DNA of 64,000 nucleotides, from the NCBI RefSeq assembly GCF_001189245.1, contig NZ_LFIQ01000114.1:112386-176385 (forward strand). Reading direction: 5' to 3'. The notes beneath the pieces are model-generated. The model saw nothing but the letters and a program-made list of their open reading frames with translations, had not been told where the DNA came from and made no database searches. This document shows, in pieces, positions 43,519 through 52,947 of this stretch; position 1 is the first letter of the stretch; each line of letters opens with the position of its first letter. The position numbers were made by a program, and so were the translations under genes. Source of the DNA: Bradyrhizobium pachyrhizi (GTDB lineage: Bacteria > Pseudomonadota > Alphaproteobacteria > Rhizobiales > Xanthobacteraceae).

Positions 43519-45510
43519 ATGAAGAAAATTCTGCTCGGCCTGATTGCCGTGGTTGTGATCGCGGCTGCCGGCTTCTTCGGTTTCGACTTCTATGCCCAGC
43601 GCCGGGTCACGCGCGACGTCGAGGCCGCCTTCGAGCAGGTCCGTGCCAGCGGCGCCAAGGCGAGCCACGGCAAGATCACGTTCGACGTTAAGAGCCGCAC
43701 CCTGACGATCGCGGACGTCGCCACCGAGTCGGGGACGCAATCCCCGGTCAGCGTCAAGATTGCCAGTCTCACGATGACCGGCCTCGGTCAAACCGACGCG
43801 GCACGGGTCTCCGCCGGCAATGTCGAGTTCAGCGATGTCGAGATCGGCGTGGCAGGACCTACCCCGACGATCACCTCACTGACCTACAAGGCGCCGCGGA
43901 TCACGGTGAAGGATTATTCCGGCCCCGCCAGCCTGCCCCAGCTTCCAGCCTCGTCGTCGATCTTCGAGCTGTACCGGTCCGCGTTCGGACTGCTTGCGAG
44001 CATCAACGCATCATCGGTCGCTGCGCCCAGCCTGACCGGAACGATGACCTTCAGTGCCGCCGCAAAAGCCGGCGACGGCGCCGGCGGCGAATTCGCCTAT
44101 TCGGGCATCGCCATTGAAAACATGAAGGACGGAAAGATCGCGTCCAGCAAAACCGACAAGGTTGTGTTCACGATCAACCAGCAGGCGGCAGGCAAGCCGA
44201 TCAAAATGACCGGCGAGCTCGCCAATATCGCCGCGACCGATATCGACGTTGGCGCGATGGCGGCGATATTCGATCCGGGCAAGGCCAACGATGACAGGGA
44301 GTACCGGATCCAAGGACACGTTTCGGCCGGTCCTTATGTCATTACCGCTGCGCCCGGCGTGAACATGCGGATCGAGGGCGTGACCGTCGACGACACCAGG
44401 ATCAATCCGTCACGGATGCAACTGCCGGCGCTGCTGGCAATGATCCCGCCGCAAGGGAGTCCGCCGCCGTCTGCCGCCCAGGCACGCGAACTGCTGGACA
44501 AGATCGCCGGCCTATATTCGGGCATCGGAATTGCAAATGCCGAGATGCATGGGCTCTCGGTCGAGACGCCGCAGGGCCCGCTCAAGCTCGCCTCGATGCG
44601 GTTCAACTTCGAACACGGCAAGATCGGCGAACTTGCGGTCGAGGGACTCGATACCCGTGCGCCGAACGGTCCCATCAAGGTCGGACGCTTTGCGCTGAAG
44701 TCGCTCGACGTCGCCAGCTTCATGCGGCTGTCGGCACAATTCGCCGCGCAGAAGCCGTCGGCCGAACAGGCGCTGGCGCTATTCCCGCTGATCGAAGGCG
44801 TCGAGGTCAAAGGCGTCGCGTCGCCCTACAAGGCCACCGGCAAGCCGGTCAACATCGACGTCTTCAGTCTCGACTGGGGTCAGTTCGTCGGATCGATCCC
44901 GAGCAAGCTGCGGCTGACCGCGAAGCTGGCGGCACCGCTCGATGCGGCCGATCCGCGGCAGCAACCGTTCGTCGCCGCCGGGATCGACCGGATGGCTGTC
45001 GACGCCGATCTCGGCGCTGTCTGGACCGAGACGTCGCGCGTGTTCGTGCTCGAGCCGGTCAAGCTCGACATGGCGGGCCTGCTGAATGCGTCGGCGAAGC
45101 TCTCGCTTGGCAACGTGCCGCGCGAGACCTTTTCGGCGAGCGCCGCAGAAGCCATGGGCGCGGCCGCGCAGATCGAAGCCGGCATGATCGAGCTCACGAT
45201 TCACGACCTCGGCATCATCGACCTCGCTGTCGCCCAGTACGCCCGCACCCGGAACATCAGCCGCGACGAGGCGCGCAAGGTCATCCTCGACGCTATCAAG
45301 GCGCAAGGCGCCGAGATCGGCGGAGCCAATCCCGACGCCACCGCGCTCCTCACCGCGATCGGCCAGTTCATCGAGACGCCGGGACAGACGCTGGTCATCA
45401 AGCTCACTCCGCGCGCGAAAGCGCCGGCGCTTCAGCTGATGCAGTTGCTCAAGACCGATCCGCAATCGGCGCTGGCGCAATTCCGGATCGAGGCCTCGAC
45501 GGGGTTGTGA
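43519..45510 (+). CDS. AsmA-like envelope protein of unknown function (663 aa)
   Basis: Protein with an N-terminal membrane anchor (ILLGLIAVVVIAAAGFFGF) and a long beta-rich periplasmic part, with repeated strands such as VEFSDVEIGV, LTYKAPRITVKDYSG and MTFSAAAK. The layout resembles AsmA or DUF945-like envelope proteins, but I cannot match it firmly. A C-terminal helical part (YARTRNISRDEARKVILDAIKAQGAEIGG) follows. The start at 43519 has a cggag Shine-Dalgarno. It is divergent from maeB. Confidence 0.65.
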   Translation: MKKILLGLIAVVVIAAAGFFGFDFYAQRRVTRDVEAAFEQVRASGAKASHGKITFDVKSRTLTIADVATESGTQSPVSVKIASLTMTGLGQTDAARVSAGNVEFSDVEIGVAGPTPTITSLTYKAPRITVKDYSGPASLPQLPASSSIFELYRSAFGLLASINASSVAAPSLTGTMTFSAAAKAGDGAGGEFAYSGIAIENMKDGKIASSKTDKVVFTINQQAAGKPIKMTGELANIAATDIDVGAMAAIFDPGKANDDREYRIQGHVSAGPYVITAAPGVNMRIEGVTVDDTRINPSRMQLPALLAMIPPQGSPPPSAAQARELLDKIAGLYSGIGIANAEMHGLSVETPQGPLKLASMRFNFEHGKIGELAVEGLDTRAPNGPIKVGRFALKSLDVASFMRLSAQFAAQKPSAEQALALFPLIEGVEVKGVASPYKATGKPVNIDVFSLDWGQFVGSIPSKLRLTAKLAAPLDAADPRQQPFVAAGIDRMAVDADLGAVWTETSRVFVLEPVKLDMAGLLNASAKLSLGNVPRETFSASAAEAMGAAAQIEAGMIELTIHDLGIIDLAVAQYARTRNISRDEARKVILDAIKAQGAEIGGANPDATALLTAIGQFIETPGQTLVIKLTPRAKAPALQLMQLLKTDPQSALAQFRIEASTGL

Positions 45511-45515
45511 TTCCC

Positions 45516-45605
45516 GTAGCCCGGATGGAGCGAAGCGCAATCCGGGAACAGCGTCGCCGCAGGAGAGACCCGCCCCGGATTTCGCTTTCGCTCCATCCGG
45601 GCTAC
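45516..45605. repeat. REP/BIME-like inverted repeat
   Basis: A 19-base perfect inverted repeat, gtagcccggatggagcgaa at 45516-45534 and its reverse complement at 45587-45605, flanks a 52-base interior. The element lies between convergent genes and could stop transcription from both sides. Confidence 0.75.
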
Positions 45606-45622
45606 GCACCTCTCCTGCCCGC

Positions 45623-47398
45623 CTAACCCTTCGCCGGCAGGTTGGTGCGGATGTGAAGCTCCTTGAGCTGCTTCGGGGTTGCTTCCGACGGCGCGCCCAT
45701 CAGCAAGTCCATGGCCTGCTGGTTCATCGGGAACAGCGAGATCTCGCGCAGATTGTTGGTGCCGCAGAGCAGCATCACGATGCGGTCGAGGCCTGCCGCC
45801 ATGCCGCCATGCGGCGGGGCGCCGTACTGGAACGCACGGTACATGCCGCCGAAGCGATCGATGACCTCCTGCTCGCCATAGCCTGCGATCTCGAACGCCT
45901 TCACCATCGCTTCCGGCTTGTGGTTGCGGATGCCGCCGGAGGCGATCTCGTAGCCGTTGCAGGCGATGTCGTACTGGAACGCCTTGATGGTCAGCGGGTC
46001 CTGCGACGTCAGCGCGTCGAGGCCGCCCTGCGGCATCGAGAACGGGTTGTGCGAGAAGTCGACCTTCTTGTTCTCCTCGTCATACTCGTACATCGGGAAG
46101 TCGACGATCCAGGCGAGCTCGAACCGGTCCTTGTCGATCAGGTTCAATTCCTCGCCGAGCTTGGTGCGCGCGAGACCCGCGAACTTCCAGAATTTCTCGG
46201 GATCGCCGGCGACAAAGAACGCGGCATCGCCTTCCTTGAGGCCGAGCTGGTCGCGGATCGCTGCCGTGCGCTCCGCTCCGATGTTGTTCGCCAGGGGACC
46301 CGCGCCCTCGCCGCCCTCGCGCCACATGATGTAGCCGAGGCCGGGCTGGCCTTCGCCCTGCGCCCACGAGTTCATGCGGTCGCAGAACGCGCGGCTGCCG
46401 CCGCCGGTACCCGGGATCGCCCAGACCTGGTTCTTCGGGTCCTCCAGCATGCGTGCGAACACCTTGAAGCCGGAGCCGCGGAAGTGCTCGGAGACTTCCT
46501 GCATTACGATCTTGTTGCGCAAATCGGGCTTGTCGGAGCCGTATTTGCGCACGGCCTCCGCAAACGGAATCCGCGGCCAGTTCTTCGTGACCGGCTTGCC
46601 CTTGGCAAAATCCTCGAACACACCGGTGATCACGGGCTCCATCGCCGCGAACACGTCGTCCTGGGTGACGAAGCTCATCTCGACGTCGAGCTGATAGAAC
46701 TCGCCCGGCAGACGGTCGGCGCGCGGGTCCTCGTCGCGGAAGCACGGCGCGATCTGGAAGTAGCGGTCGAAGCCCGACATCATCAACAGCTGCTTGTACT
46801 GCTGCGGCGCCTGCGGCAGCGCGTAGAACTTGCCGGGATGGATGCGCGACGGCACCAGGAAGTCGCGCGCGCCTTCCGGCGAGGACGCCGTCAGGATCGG
46901 GGTCTGGAATTCGAAGAAGCCCTGCTCCTTCATCCGCTTGCGCATGGAATCGACCACCGCGCCGCGGGTCATGATGTTCTGGTGCAGCTTCTCGCGACGC
47001 AGGTCGAGGAAGCGGTATTTCAGCCTGATATCTTCGGGATATTCCTGCTCGCCGAACACCGGCAGCGGCAGTTCGGCGGCCGGGCCCAGCACCTCGATCT
47101 CCTTGATGTAGACCTCGACCATGCCGGTCGGCAGTTCCGGGTTGTCGGTGCCGGCGGGACGGCGGCGCACCTTGCCGTCGATCCGCACCACCCATTCGGA
47201 GCGGAACTTCTCGACCTCGGCGAATGCCGGCGAGTCCGGATCGGCCACGCATTGGGTGATGCCGTAATGGTCGCGCAGATCGACGAACAGCACGCCGCCA
47301 TGGTCGCGGACCCGGTGAACCCAACCCGAAAGCCGGACCGTCTGGTCGATATCGCCCTCTCGGAGCGCGCCGCATGTGTGTGACCGGTAGCGATGCAT
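45623..47398 (-). CDS. aspS: aspartyl-tRNA synthetase
   Basis: Class II aminoacyl-tRNA synthetase of 591 residues. The N-terminal OB fold ([23 protein letters not shown]) binds the anticodon, motif 2 has the [10 protein letters not shown] block, and motif 3 has [13 protein letters not shown] near the end. A GAD insertion domain lies between, as in bacterial AspRS. The start at 47398 is the family's [10 protein letters not shown]. Whether it is discriminating or also charges tRNA-Asn is not decided here. Confidence 0.95.
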   Translation of the reverse strand: MHRYRSHTCGALREGDIDQTVRLSGWVHRVRDHGGVLFVDLRDHYGITQCVADPDSPAFAEVEKFRSEWVVRIDGKVRRRPAGTDNPELPTGMVEVYIKEIEVLGPAAELPLPVFGEQEYPEDIRLKYRFLDLRREKLHQNIMTRGAVVDSMRKRMKEQGFFEFQTPILTASSPEGARDFLVPSRIHPGKFYALPQAPQQYKQLLMMSGFDRYFQIAPCFRDEDPRADRLPGEFYQLDVEMSFVTQDDVFAAMEPVITGVFEDFAKGKPVTKNWPRIPFAEAVRKYGSDKPDLRNKIVMQEVSEHFRGSGFKVFARMLEDPKNQVWAIPGTGGGSRAFCDRMNSWAQGEGQPGLGYIMWREGGEGAGPLANNIGAERTAAIRDQLGLKEGDAAFFVAGDPEKFWKFAGLARTKLGEELNLIDKDRFELAWIVDFPMYEYDEENKKVDFSHNPFSMPQGGLDALTSQDPLTIKAFQYDIACNGYEIASGGIRNHKPEAMVKAFEIAGYGEQEVIDRFGGMYRAFQYGAPPHGGMAAGLDRIVMLLCGTNNLREISLFPMNQQAMDLLMGAPSEATPKQLKELHIRTNLPAKG

Positions 47399-47598
47399 AG
47401 TCGTTCCAAAAACTGATGTCGGAGGAGAATCGCGATAGGAAACTTCCTATCCGAAGGCGCTGGGTTTACCCGAGCCCGCTCGGGGCGGCAACCAAGGGAA
47501 CGCCCGCTTTTGGCCCGAAACTGCAGATTTTGCTGCGATCCGGCGCCAGGTGGGCGCCAATCGTTTGCCTATTCGGCCCGCGAGCCTATCTTCGGGAT

Positions 47599-49071
47599 AT
47601 GACCATCCATTTCCCGTTCCAGAACACCTATTCGGCGCTGCCGGCGAACTTTTTCGCCCGCGTCGCGCCGACCCCGGTCGCCGCCCCCCGGCTGATCAAG
47701 CTGAACCGGCCGCTCGCGGTCCAGCTCGGGCTGGACCCTGACCTGCTTTCGACGCCGGAGGGCGCCGAAATCCTTGCCGGAAAGCGGCTGCCTGACGGCG
47801 CCGACCCGATCGCAATGGCCTATGCCGGCCATCAATTCGGGCACTTTGTTCCGCAGCTCGGCGACGGCCGCGCCATCCTGCTCGGCGAGGTCATCGACAA
47901 GGAGGGCGTTCGCCGTGACATCCAGCTCAAGGGATCCGGCCCAACCCCGTTCTCCCGCCGCGGCGACGGCCGCGCCGCCCTTGGTCCGGTCTTGCGCGAA
48001 TACATCGTCAGCGAGGCGATGTTCGCTTTGGGCATCCCGACCACCCGCTCGCTCGCCGCCGTCGTCACCGGCGAGCCCGTGATGCGCGAGACCGCGCTGC
48101 CCGGCGCGGTGCTGACCCGCGTCGCGGCGAGTCACATCCGCGTCGGCACCTTCCAGTTCTTCGCCGCCCGCGGCGACACCGACGGCGTGCGCGCGCTCGC
48201 CGACCATGTCATCGCCAGGCACTATCCCGAGCTGAAGGACGCCGCCCAGCCCTATCACGCCCTGCTCGCCGGCGTCGTGGCACGGCAGGCCGCCCTGGTC
48301 GCGCGCTGGCTCCTGGTCGGCTTCATCCACGGCGTGATGAATACCGACAACACCTCGATCTCGGGCGAGACCATCGATTACGGTCCCTGCGCCTTCCTCG
48401 ACACCTACAACCCGGCGCAGGTGTTCTCATCGATCGACGAGATGGGCCGCTACGCCTATGCCAACCAGCCGCGCATCGCGTTGTGGAATCTGACCCGGCT
48501 CGCCGAATGCCTGCTGCCGCTGTTCGCGGACGAGCAGGAGAAGGCGATCGAGCAGGCGCAGGTGATCCTCGGCGAATTCCCTGAAAAGTTCACCGCGGCC
48601 TACAACACCGGGCTGCGCGCCAAGGTCGGCCTCTTCACCGCGCGCGACGGTGACGAGGCGCTGATCCAGGATCTGCTGGACGCGATGGCCAAGAACGCGG
48701 CCGACTTCACGCTGACCTTCCGCCATCTCGGCGAGGCCGCAAGCGATGACGCCGCCGACGTCCGCGCGCAGTTCACCGATCCCGCGGCGTTCGACGAATG
48801 GGCCGCCCGCTGGCGCGCCCGCCTCGCGCTTGAGCCGCAAGCGCCGGCCGAACGCAAGGCCGCGATGCAGGCGGTCAATCCGGCCTTCATCCCGCGCAAC
48901 CACCGGATCGAGGCGGTGATTGCGGCTGCGGTGAACTCGGATGACTACGCGCCGTTCGAGGAACTGCTGACGGTGCTGGCCAAGCCCTATGAGGACCAGC
49001 CGCAGTTCGCAGCCTACGCCGATCCGCCACTCCCCGAGCAGCGCGTGACGCAGACATTCTGCGGGACGTGA
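47599..49071 (+). CDS. selO: protein adenylyltransferase SelO
   Basis: SelO/YdiU pseudokinase of 490 residues that transfers AMP to proteins. The kinase-like core starts with the ATP-binding region and includes HGVMNTDNTSISGETIDYGPCAFLD, with the metal-binding N and D residues. The C-terminal end (TFCGT) has cysteine at the place of selenocysteine in eukaryotic SelO. The start at 47599 (MTIHFPFQNTY) is clearly the family start; the longer in-frame ATG at 47416 is not. It is divergent from aspS. Confidence 0.9.
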   Translation: MTIHFPFQNTYSALPANFFARVAPTPVAAPRLIKLNRPLAVQLGLDPDLLSTPEGAEILAGKRLPDGADPIAMAYAGHQFGHFVPQLGDGRAILLGEVIDKEGVRRDIQLKGSGPTPFSRRGDGRAALGPVLREYIVSEAMFALGIPTTRSLAAVVTGEPVMRETALPGAVLTRVAASHIRVGTFQFFAARGDTDGVRALADHVIARHYPELKDAAQPYHALLAGVVARQAALVARWLLVGFIHGVMNTDNTSISGETIDYGPCAFLDTYNPAQVFSSIDEMGRYAYANQPRIALWNLTRLAECLLPLFADEQEKAIEQAQVILGEFPEKFTAAYNTGLRAKVGLFTARDGDEALIQDLLDAMAKNAADFTLTFRHLGEAASDDAADVRAQFTDPAAFDEWAARWRARLALEPQAPAERKAAMQAVNPAFIPRNHRIEAVIAAAVNSDDYAPFEELLTVLAKPYEDQPQFAAYADPPLPEQRVTQTFCGT

Positions 49072-49086
49072 ACCCATCCTGCGCAT

Positions 49087-50076
49087 TCACACCGTCACCA
49101 CGATCTTGCCCAACTGCGTGTTCGACTCCAGGTACCGGTGCGCGTCGACGATCTCCTCGAACGGAAACGTCCTGGCGATGATCGGCCTCAAGGCGCCGTC
49201 CGCAAGCCCGTCGAGGATGAACGCCTTCGCCGCGGCAAGCCGCGCGGGATCGCGCACGATCTCGTGCACGAGGTAGCCGCGCAGGGTCAGGCTCTTGCCG
49301 AGCACGTTGGCGAGCGGAAACGGCGTCGGCTCAGGACTGAGTCCACCATATTCGATCAGGATGCCGCCGGGTGCCATCGATGCCGTCAGCGGCACGAAGG
49401 CGGGGCCGCCGACGGCATCGAGCACCACGCGCACGCCGTTCGGTCCCGCGATCTGCTCCAGCCTTGATTGCAAATCTTGCTCCGCCGACGCGATCACGTG
49501 CGTCGCGCCGGCCTCGCGCAGCGCCTGCGCCTTGGCCGATGTCCGCGTCACCGCAATCGGGACCGCGCCGACACGGTTGGCGACCTGGATCGCCGCGAGC
49601 CCGACGCTGCTCGACGCCGCTGTGATGACGACGAACTCGCCTCGCCCGAGCCTTGCAAGATCGACCAGCGCACCGAACGCGGTGAGGTACTGCATCCACA
49701 CCGCAGCCGCCGTTTCAAAACCGAGCGCGGGTGGATGCTTGACGACAAGCTCCGCCGGAAAGGTCGCGAGCTCGGCATGGGCAGGCCAGCGCACCATCGA
49801 GACCGGCGGCACAATGCTCACGGCATCGCCCGGCGCAAATCCTTCGACGTCCTCGCCGATCGCCGCGACAATCCCGGCGACTTCCAGCCCGAGGCCGGAC
49901 GGCAGCGTCGCGGTCTCGATATAGCTGCCCCGGCGCAGCGAGGCCTCGGCGCGGTTGAGCCCCAGCGCCTTGCTGCGGATCTGAACCTCGCCGCGGGCCG
50001 GCGGCGCAATCGCGATCTCCTCGATGCGCAGCACCTCGGGACCACCATGCTGGTGAAAGCGGACGACACGGGCCAT
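49087..50076 (-). CDS. zinc-type/quinone oxidoreductase (MDR superfamily)
   Basis: Medium-chain dehydrogenase/reductase family protein of 329 residues. The N-terminal part (GEVQIRSKALGLNRAEASLRRG, GLEVAGIV) and the nucleotide-binding ITAASSSVGLAAIQVAN fit quinone oxidoreductases that use NADPH and need no zinc. The start at 50076 (MARVVRFH) has a ttggag Shine-Dalgarno; the ATG at 50094 is less suitable. It is divergent from the LysR gene, its likely regulator. Confidence 0.85.
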   Translation of the reverse strand: MARVVRFHQHGGPEVLRIEEIAIAPPARGEVQIRSKALGLNRAEASLRRGSYIETATLPSGLGLEVAGIVAAIGEDVEGFAPGDAVSIVPPVSMVRWPAHAELATFPAELVVKHPPALGFETAAAVWMQYLTAFGALVDLARLGRGEFVVITAASSSVGLAAIQVANRVGAVPIAVTRTSAKAQALREAGATHVIASAEQDLQSRLEQIAGPNGVRVVLDAVGGPAFVPLTASMAPGGILIEYGGLSPEPTPFPLANVLGKSLTLRGYLVHEIVRDPARLAAAKAFILDGLADGALRPIIARTFPFEEIVDAHRYLESNTQLGKIVVTV

Positions 50077-50177
50077 GGGCGAACTCCAAAACAATTGAAT
50101 GGAATGTCGCTATGCCCGGCGGCGATCCCCGGATAAATCACCCGGTAGTTCCGACAATCGAAACCAGGAGTTTTGAA

Positions 50178-51077
50178 TTGGATCGCCTCACCAGCATGGC
50201 CGTCTTCGTCAGGGCGGTCGATCTCGGCTCGTTCGCGGCCGCCGCCGATGCGCTCGAGATGTCGGCCCCGATGGTCGGCAAGCATGTGCGCTTCCTCGAA
50301 CAACGGCTCGGCGTCCGCCTGCTCCATCGCACCACGCGCCGGCAGAGCCTGACCGATTCAGGGCAAGCCTATTACGAGCGCTGCCGCATCGTGCTCGGCG
50401 AGGCCGAGGCCGCCGACGCGCTCGCCTCCGATCAATCGTCGCAGCCGCGCGGGCGGCTGCGGGTGACGATGCCGTCGCTGCTCGGCCGCTACTGCATCGT
50501 CCCCACGCTGCTGAAGCTCGCGCAGAAATATCCCGCGCTCGAGCTCGATCTCGCGTTCGGTGATCCGATCGCCGATCTGATGGAGGGCGGTTACGACCTT
50601 GCGATCAGGACCGGCGAGCTCAACGAGCAATCCGGCGTGATCGCGCGGCGCATCGCGCTCCAGCGCATGGTGGTGTGCGGCTCGCGCACCTATCTGAAGG
50701 CCCATGGCAGGCCGCGCACGCTCGACGAACTCGGCCGGCACCAGGCGATCGTCTACCGCCGCTCGGGCCGCGTTCGCCCCTGGCTGTTTCCGCGCGACGG
50801 TCTTGCGCCGCACGAGGTCTGGCCGGCCGGGCGGCTCAGGCTCGACGACCTCGAAGCCATCGCGGATGCCGCAGCGAGCGGCATGGGGCTGGCGTGGCTG
50901 CCCTCCTGGCTGGTGCGTGAACGCCTCGACACCGGCGCGCTGGTCCGCGTTCTCGGCGACAACGGGGAATTTCCCTACGATTGCCACGCGCTGTGGCTGC
51001 CGACGCCGCGATTGCCACTCAAGGTCCGGCTCGCGGTGGATGCACTCGCAGCCGCGCTGCCGAAGCTCGTGGCGTAG
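50178..51077 (+). CDS. LysR family transcriptional regulator
   Basis: LysR-type regulator of 299 residues. The N-terminal winged helix includes GSFAAAADALEMSAPMVGKHVRFLEQRLGVRLL, followed by the substrate-binding domain. I chose the TTG at 50178 because it sits seven bases after an aggag Shine-Dalgarno and gives MDRLTSMAVFVRAVDLG, a normal LysR start; an in-frame ATG at 50112 has none. It probably controls the divergent quinone oxidoreductase. The spacer is about 100 bases. Confidence 0.88.
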   Translation: MDRLTSMAVFVRAVDLGSFAAAADALEMSAPMVGKHVRFLEQRLGVRLLHRTTRRQSLTDSGQAYYERCRIVLGEAEAADALASDQSSQPRGRLRVTMPSLLGRYCIVPTLLKLAQKYPALELDLAFGDPIADLMEGGYDLAIRTGELNEQSGVIARRIALQRMVVCGSRTYLKAHGRPRTLDELGRHQAIVYRRSGRVRPWLFPRDGLAPHEVWPAGRLRLDDLEAIADAAASGMGLAWLPSWLVRERLDTGALVRVLGDNGEFPYDCHALWLPTPRLPLKVRLAVDALAAALPKLVA

Positions 51078-51194
51078 CGCCGCGCCCCCGATTTGTTTGC
51101 AACGATTTCGCGCGCGCATCGTTGGCCGGTCAGCGCGGAACGGGCGGCCTCGTCCGATCCAGGTTCCGTGCCGCCGTGATGATGGAGCGCCAGC

Positions 51195-51398
51195 ATGAAC
51201 CAGCGCGATGACGACCTGAAAACCGCGATCGAGCGCAGCAACCCGAACGGCGTCGAGCCGCCCTTCTCCGAGGACGATCTGCAGCGCCGGCAACTCGGGC
51301 CGCGCGGCGTGCCCGGGCAACCGGACCCGGCGAAGATGACGCCACAACGCGCCAAGAAGACGCCGATCGATTCCGGTTCCGGCGGCCACACCGCCTGA
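51195..51398 (+). CDS. hypothetical protein (67 aa)
   Basis: Small hydrophilic product, rich in Gln, Pro, Asp and Arg (MNQRDDDLKTAIERSNPNG, then GVPGQPDPAKMTPQRAKKTP), probably disordered. No domain is recognised. It has a ggag Shine-Dalgarno and precedes the DUF892 gene by 36 bases, so it may be part of a stress operon. Confidence 0.55.
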   Translation: MNQRDDDLKTAIERSNPNGVEPPFSEDDLQRRQLGPRGVPGQPDPAKMTPQRAKKTPIDSGSGGHTA

Positions 51399-51434
51399 AC
51401 GCCGAAACAACGAAGAAACGAGAAGGATTCCACG

Positions 51435-51929
51435 ATGAAGATCACCAGCTTCAAGGACATGTATGTCGCCGAGCTTCAGGAACTCGCAAGCGTCGAGGAG
51501 CAGCTCGCCGTGGCGCTGGCGCGGATGGCAGAGATCGCCTCGCATCCGTCGCTCAAGGATGCGTTCAGCCGCCATCACCGCGAGACCATCGTGCAGGGCG
51601 AGCGGTTGAAGTCGCTGCTGCGGATGCACGGGGCCGATCCGCTTGAGCACACCGACCAGGCCATGCAGGCGCTGATCCACGAGACCGCCAAGATGGTTTC
51701 GCTGCTGCCCGACGACAATCTGCGCGATGCCGGCCTCGTCGCGTCGGCGCAGAAGCTCGAGCACTACGAGATCGCCGCCTATGGCAGCGCGGCCGCCCTC
51801 GCCGGCCAGCTCAATCTGCGCGACGATCAGCGGCTGCTGCACGACAGTCTCGAGGAAGAGCGGCACGTCGACACGCTGCTGACGGCGCTCGCCAAGGGCG
51901 AGATCAACCAGGACGCGCTCGCCGCGTGA
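51435..51929 (+). CDS. DUF892 (YciE/YciF-type) ferritin-like protein
   Basis: Four-helix ferritin-like protein of 164 residues. The sequence DMYVAELQELASVEEQLAVAL and the late EEERHVDTLLTALA carry the paired glutamate and histidine ligands typical of the YciE/YciF group. These proteins are induced by osmotic and general stress and may bind iron. The start has an aagga Shine-Dalgarno. OsmC follows, also a stress protein. Confidence 0.85.
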   Translation: MKITSFKDMYVAELQELASVEEQLAVALARMAEIASHPSLKDAFSRHHRETIVQGERLKSLLRMHGADPLEHTDQAMQALIHETAKMVSLLPDDNLRDAGLVASAQKLEHYEIAAYGSAAALAGQLNLRDDQRLLHDSLEEERHVDTLLTALAKGEINQDALAA

Positions 51930-52090
51930 CGCCGCAGGCTCTACTCATCCTACGCATCTACGCGCGCGGGAAAAATGCTGCTGAAAAATTCGCGCTTCGC
52001 GGAGTTGCTGTCGTTTTTATCCCGCGACTATTGCCCTGCGTGAGTCGTTCGATCAGCCTCTCATGATCGATGCCATGGGGAAGACGAACG

Positions 52091-52612
52091 ATGAGCTTCA
52101 GGTTCAAGCAGGTTTTCGCAGACACCCAACAGGCGCTCGGCGCCGATCCGGCGCAGGCGCAGGTCGTGTTCCAGGCGACTTCGCAACTCGGCGACGGCGT
52201 CAATAGCCGCGTTGCCGTGCGGCAATTCTACGTCAGCGTCGACGAGCCGCCGGCGCTGGGCGGCAAGGACACCGCACCGAACCCGGTCGAGTACATCCTC
52301 GCCGCGCTCGGCGCATGCCAGGAGATCACCTATCGGCTCTATGCCGACGCGCTCGGCATTCCCCTCAGCGGCGTGTCCGTCAAGCTGTCGGGTGCCATCG
52401 ATCTGCGCGGCTTCTTCAGCGTCGATCCAGACGTGCGAGCCGGTTTCCGCCAGATCGAGGCCGAGGTCGCCATCGACAGCCCGGCCTCCGCGGCCGACAT
52501 CGCTCGGCTGAAGGAAACCGTCGACCGTCATTGCCCCGTGCTGGACATCCTGCGCAACCCGACGCCGGTGGATCTGAAGCTGCGCACCGGACCGTTGAGC
52601 GTGGCCGCCTAG
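52091..52612 (+). CDS. OsmC family protein
   Basis: Thiol peroxidase-like OsmC/Ohr protein of 173 residues. The two reactive cysteines are in ALGACQEIT and DRHCPVLDIL. The family reduces organic hydroperoxides in the cytoplasm, or in some branches acts in other thiol chemistry. It is short of the distinctive Ohr signatures, so OsmC is the safer call. The start at 52091 has a gggaag Shine-Dalgarno. The gene is downstream of the DUF892 gene, with a 160-base spacer. Confidence 0.82.
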   Translation: MSFRFKQVFADTQQALGADPAQAQVVFQATSQLGDGVNSRVAVRQFYVSVDEPPALGGKDTAPNPVEYILAALGACQEITYRLYADALGIPLSGVSVKLSGAIDLRGFFSVDPDVRAGFRQIEAEVAIDSPASAADIARLKETVDRHCPVLDILRNPTPVDLKLRTGPLSVAA

Positions 52613-52738
52613 CGCGCCATGTGAGCGTTAACTCACTCTCCACCATGCGCCGAGGCCGGCAGCGGTAACCATAAGGCTTAACAGCGCGTCAACGCTCCCC
52701 CAACAAGTCTAACTGTTTCTGATGGGGGAGAATGGCCC

Positions 52739-52849
52739 GTGGACGCATTTGCATTCGAATTTATGGGATTGGCGATGATCGCGCTCTGTCTCGTCGTGCT
52801 GGCGATGCCCGCCGCGCGCCGGCCGTCGAAGAACATCCGCTACGAGTGA
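52739..52849 (+). CDS. very small membrane protein (36 aa)
   Basis: The GTG at 52739 opens VDAFAFEFMGLAMIALCL and continues with a hydrophobic helix and a basic tail (AARRPSKNIRYE). A very strong ggggag Shine-Dalgarno lies eight bases before it. The frame has no long competing frame with equal support, and an ATG at 52732 reads a different frame. It is a single-helix membrane protein of unknown function, small enough to be missed by standard gene finding. Confidence 0.6.
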   Translation: MDAFAFEFMGLAMIALCLVVLAMPAARRPSKNIRYE

Positions 52850-52947
52850 GAGCCGCGAGAAATAACGCGCTCAAACGTCATCGAATGGCGATATGCTCGC
52901 GCTGACGAGTCCTGACCTTGGACGCAAATTGCGGGAATTGACGACGC

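Noticed and set aside
45653-47383. Long open frame on the plus strand opposite aspS
   Set aside because: A shadow of the aspS reading frame, with no domain.
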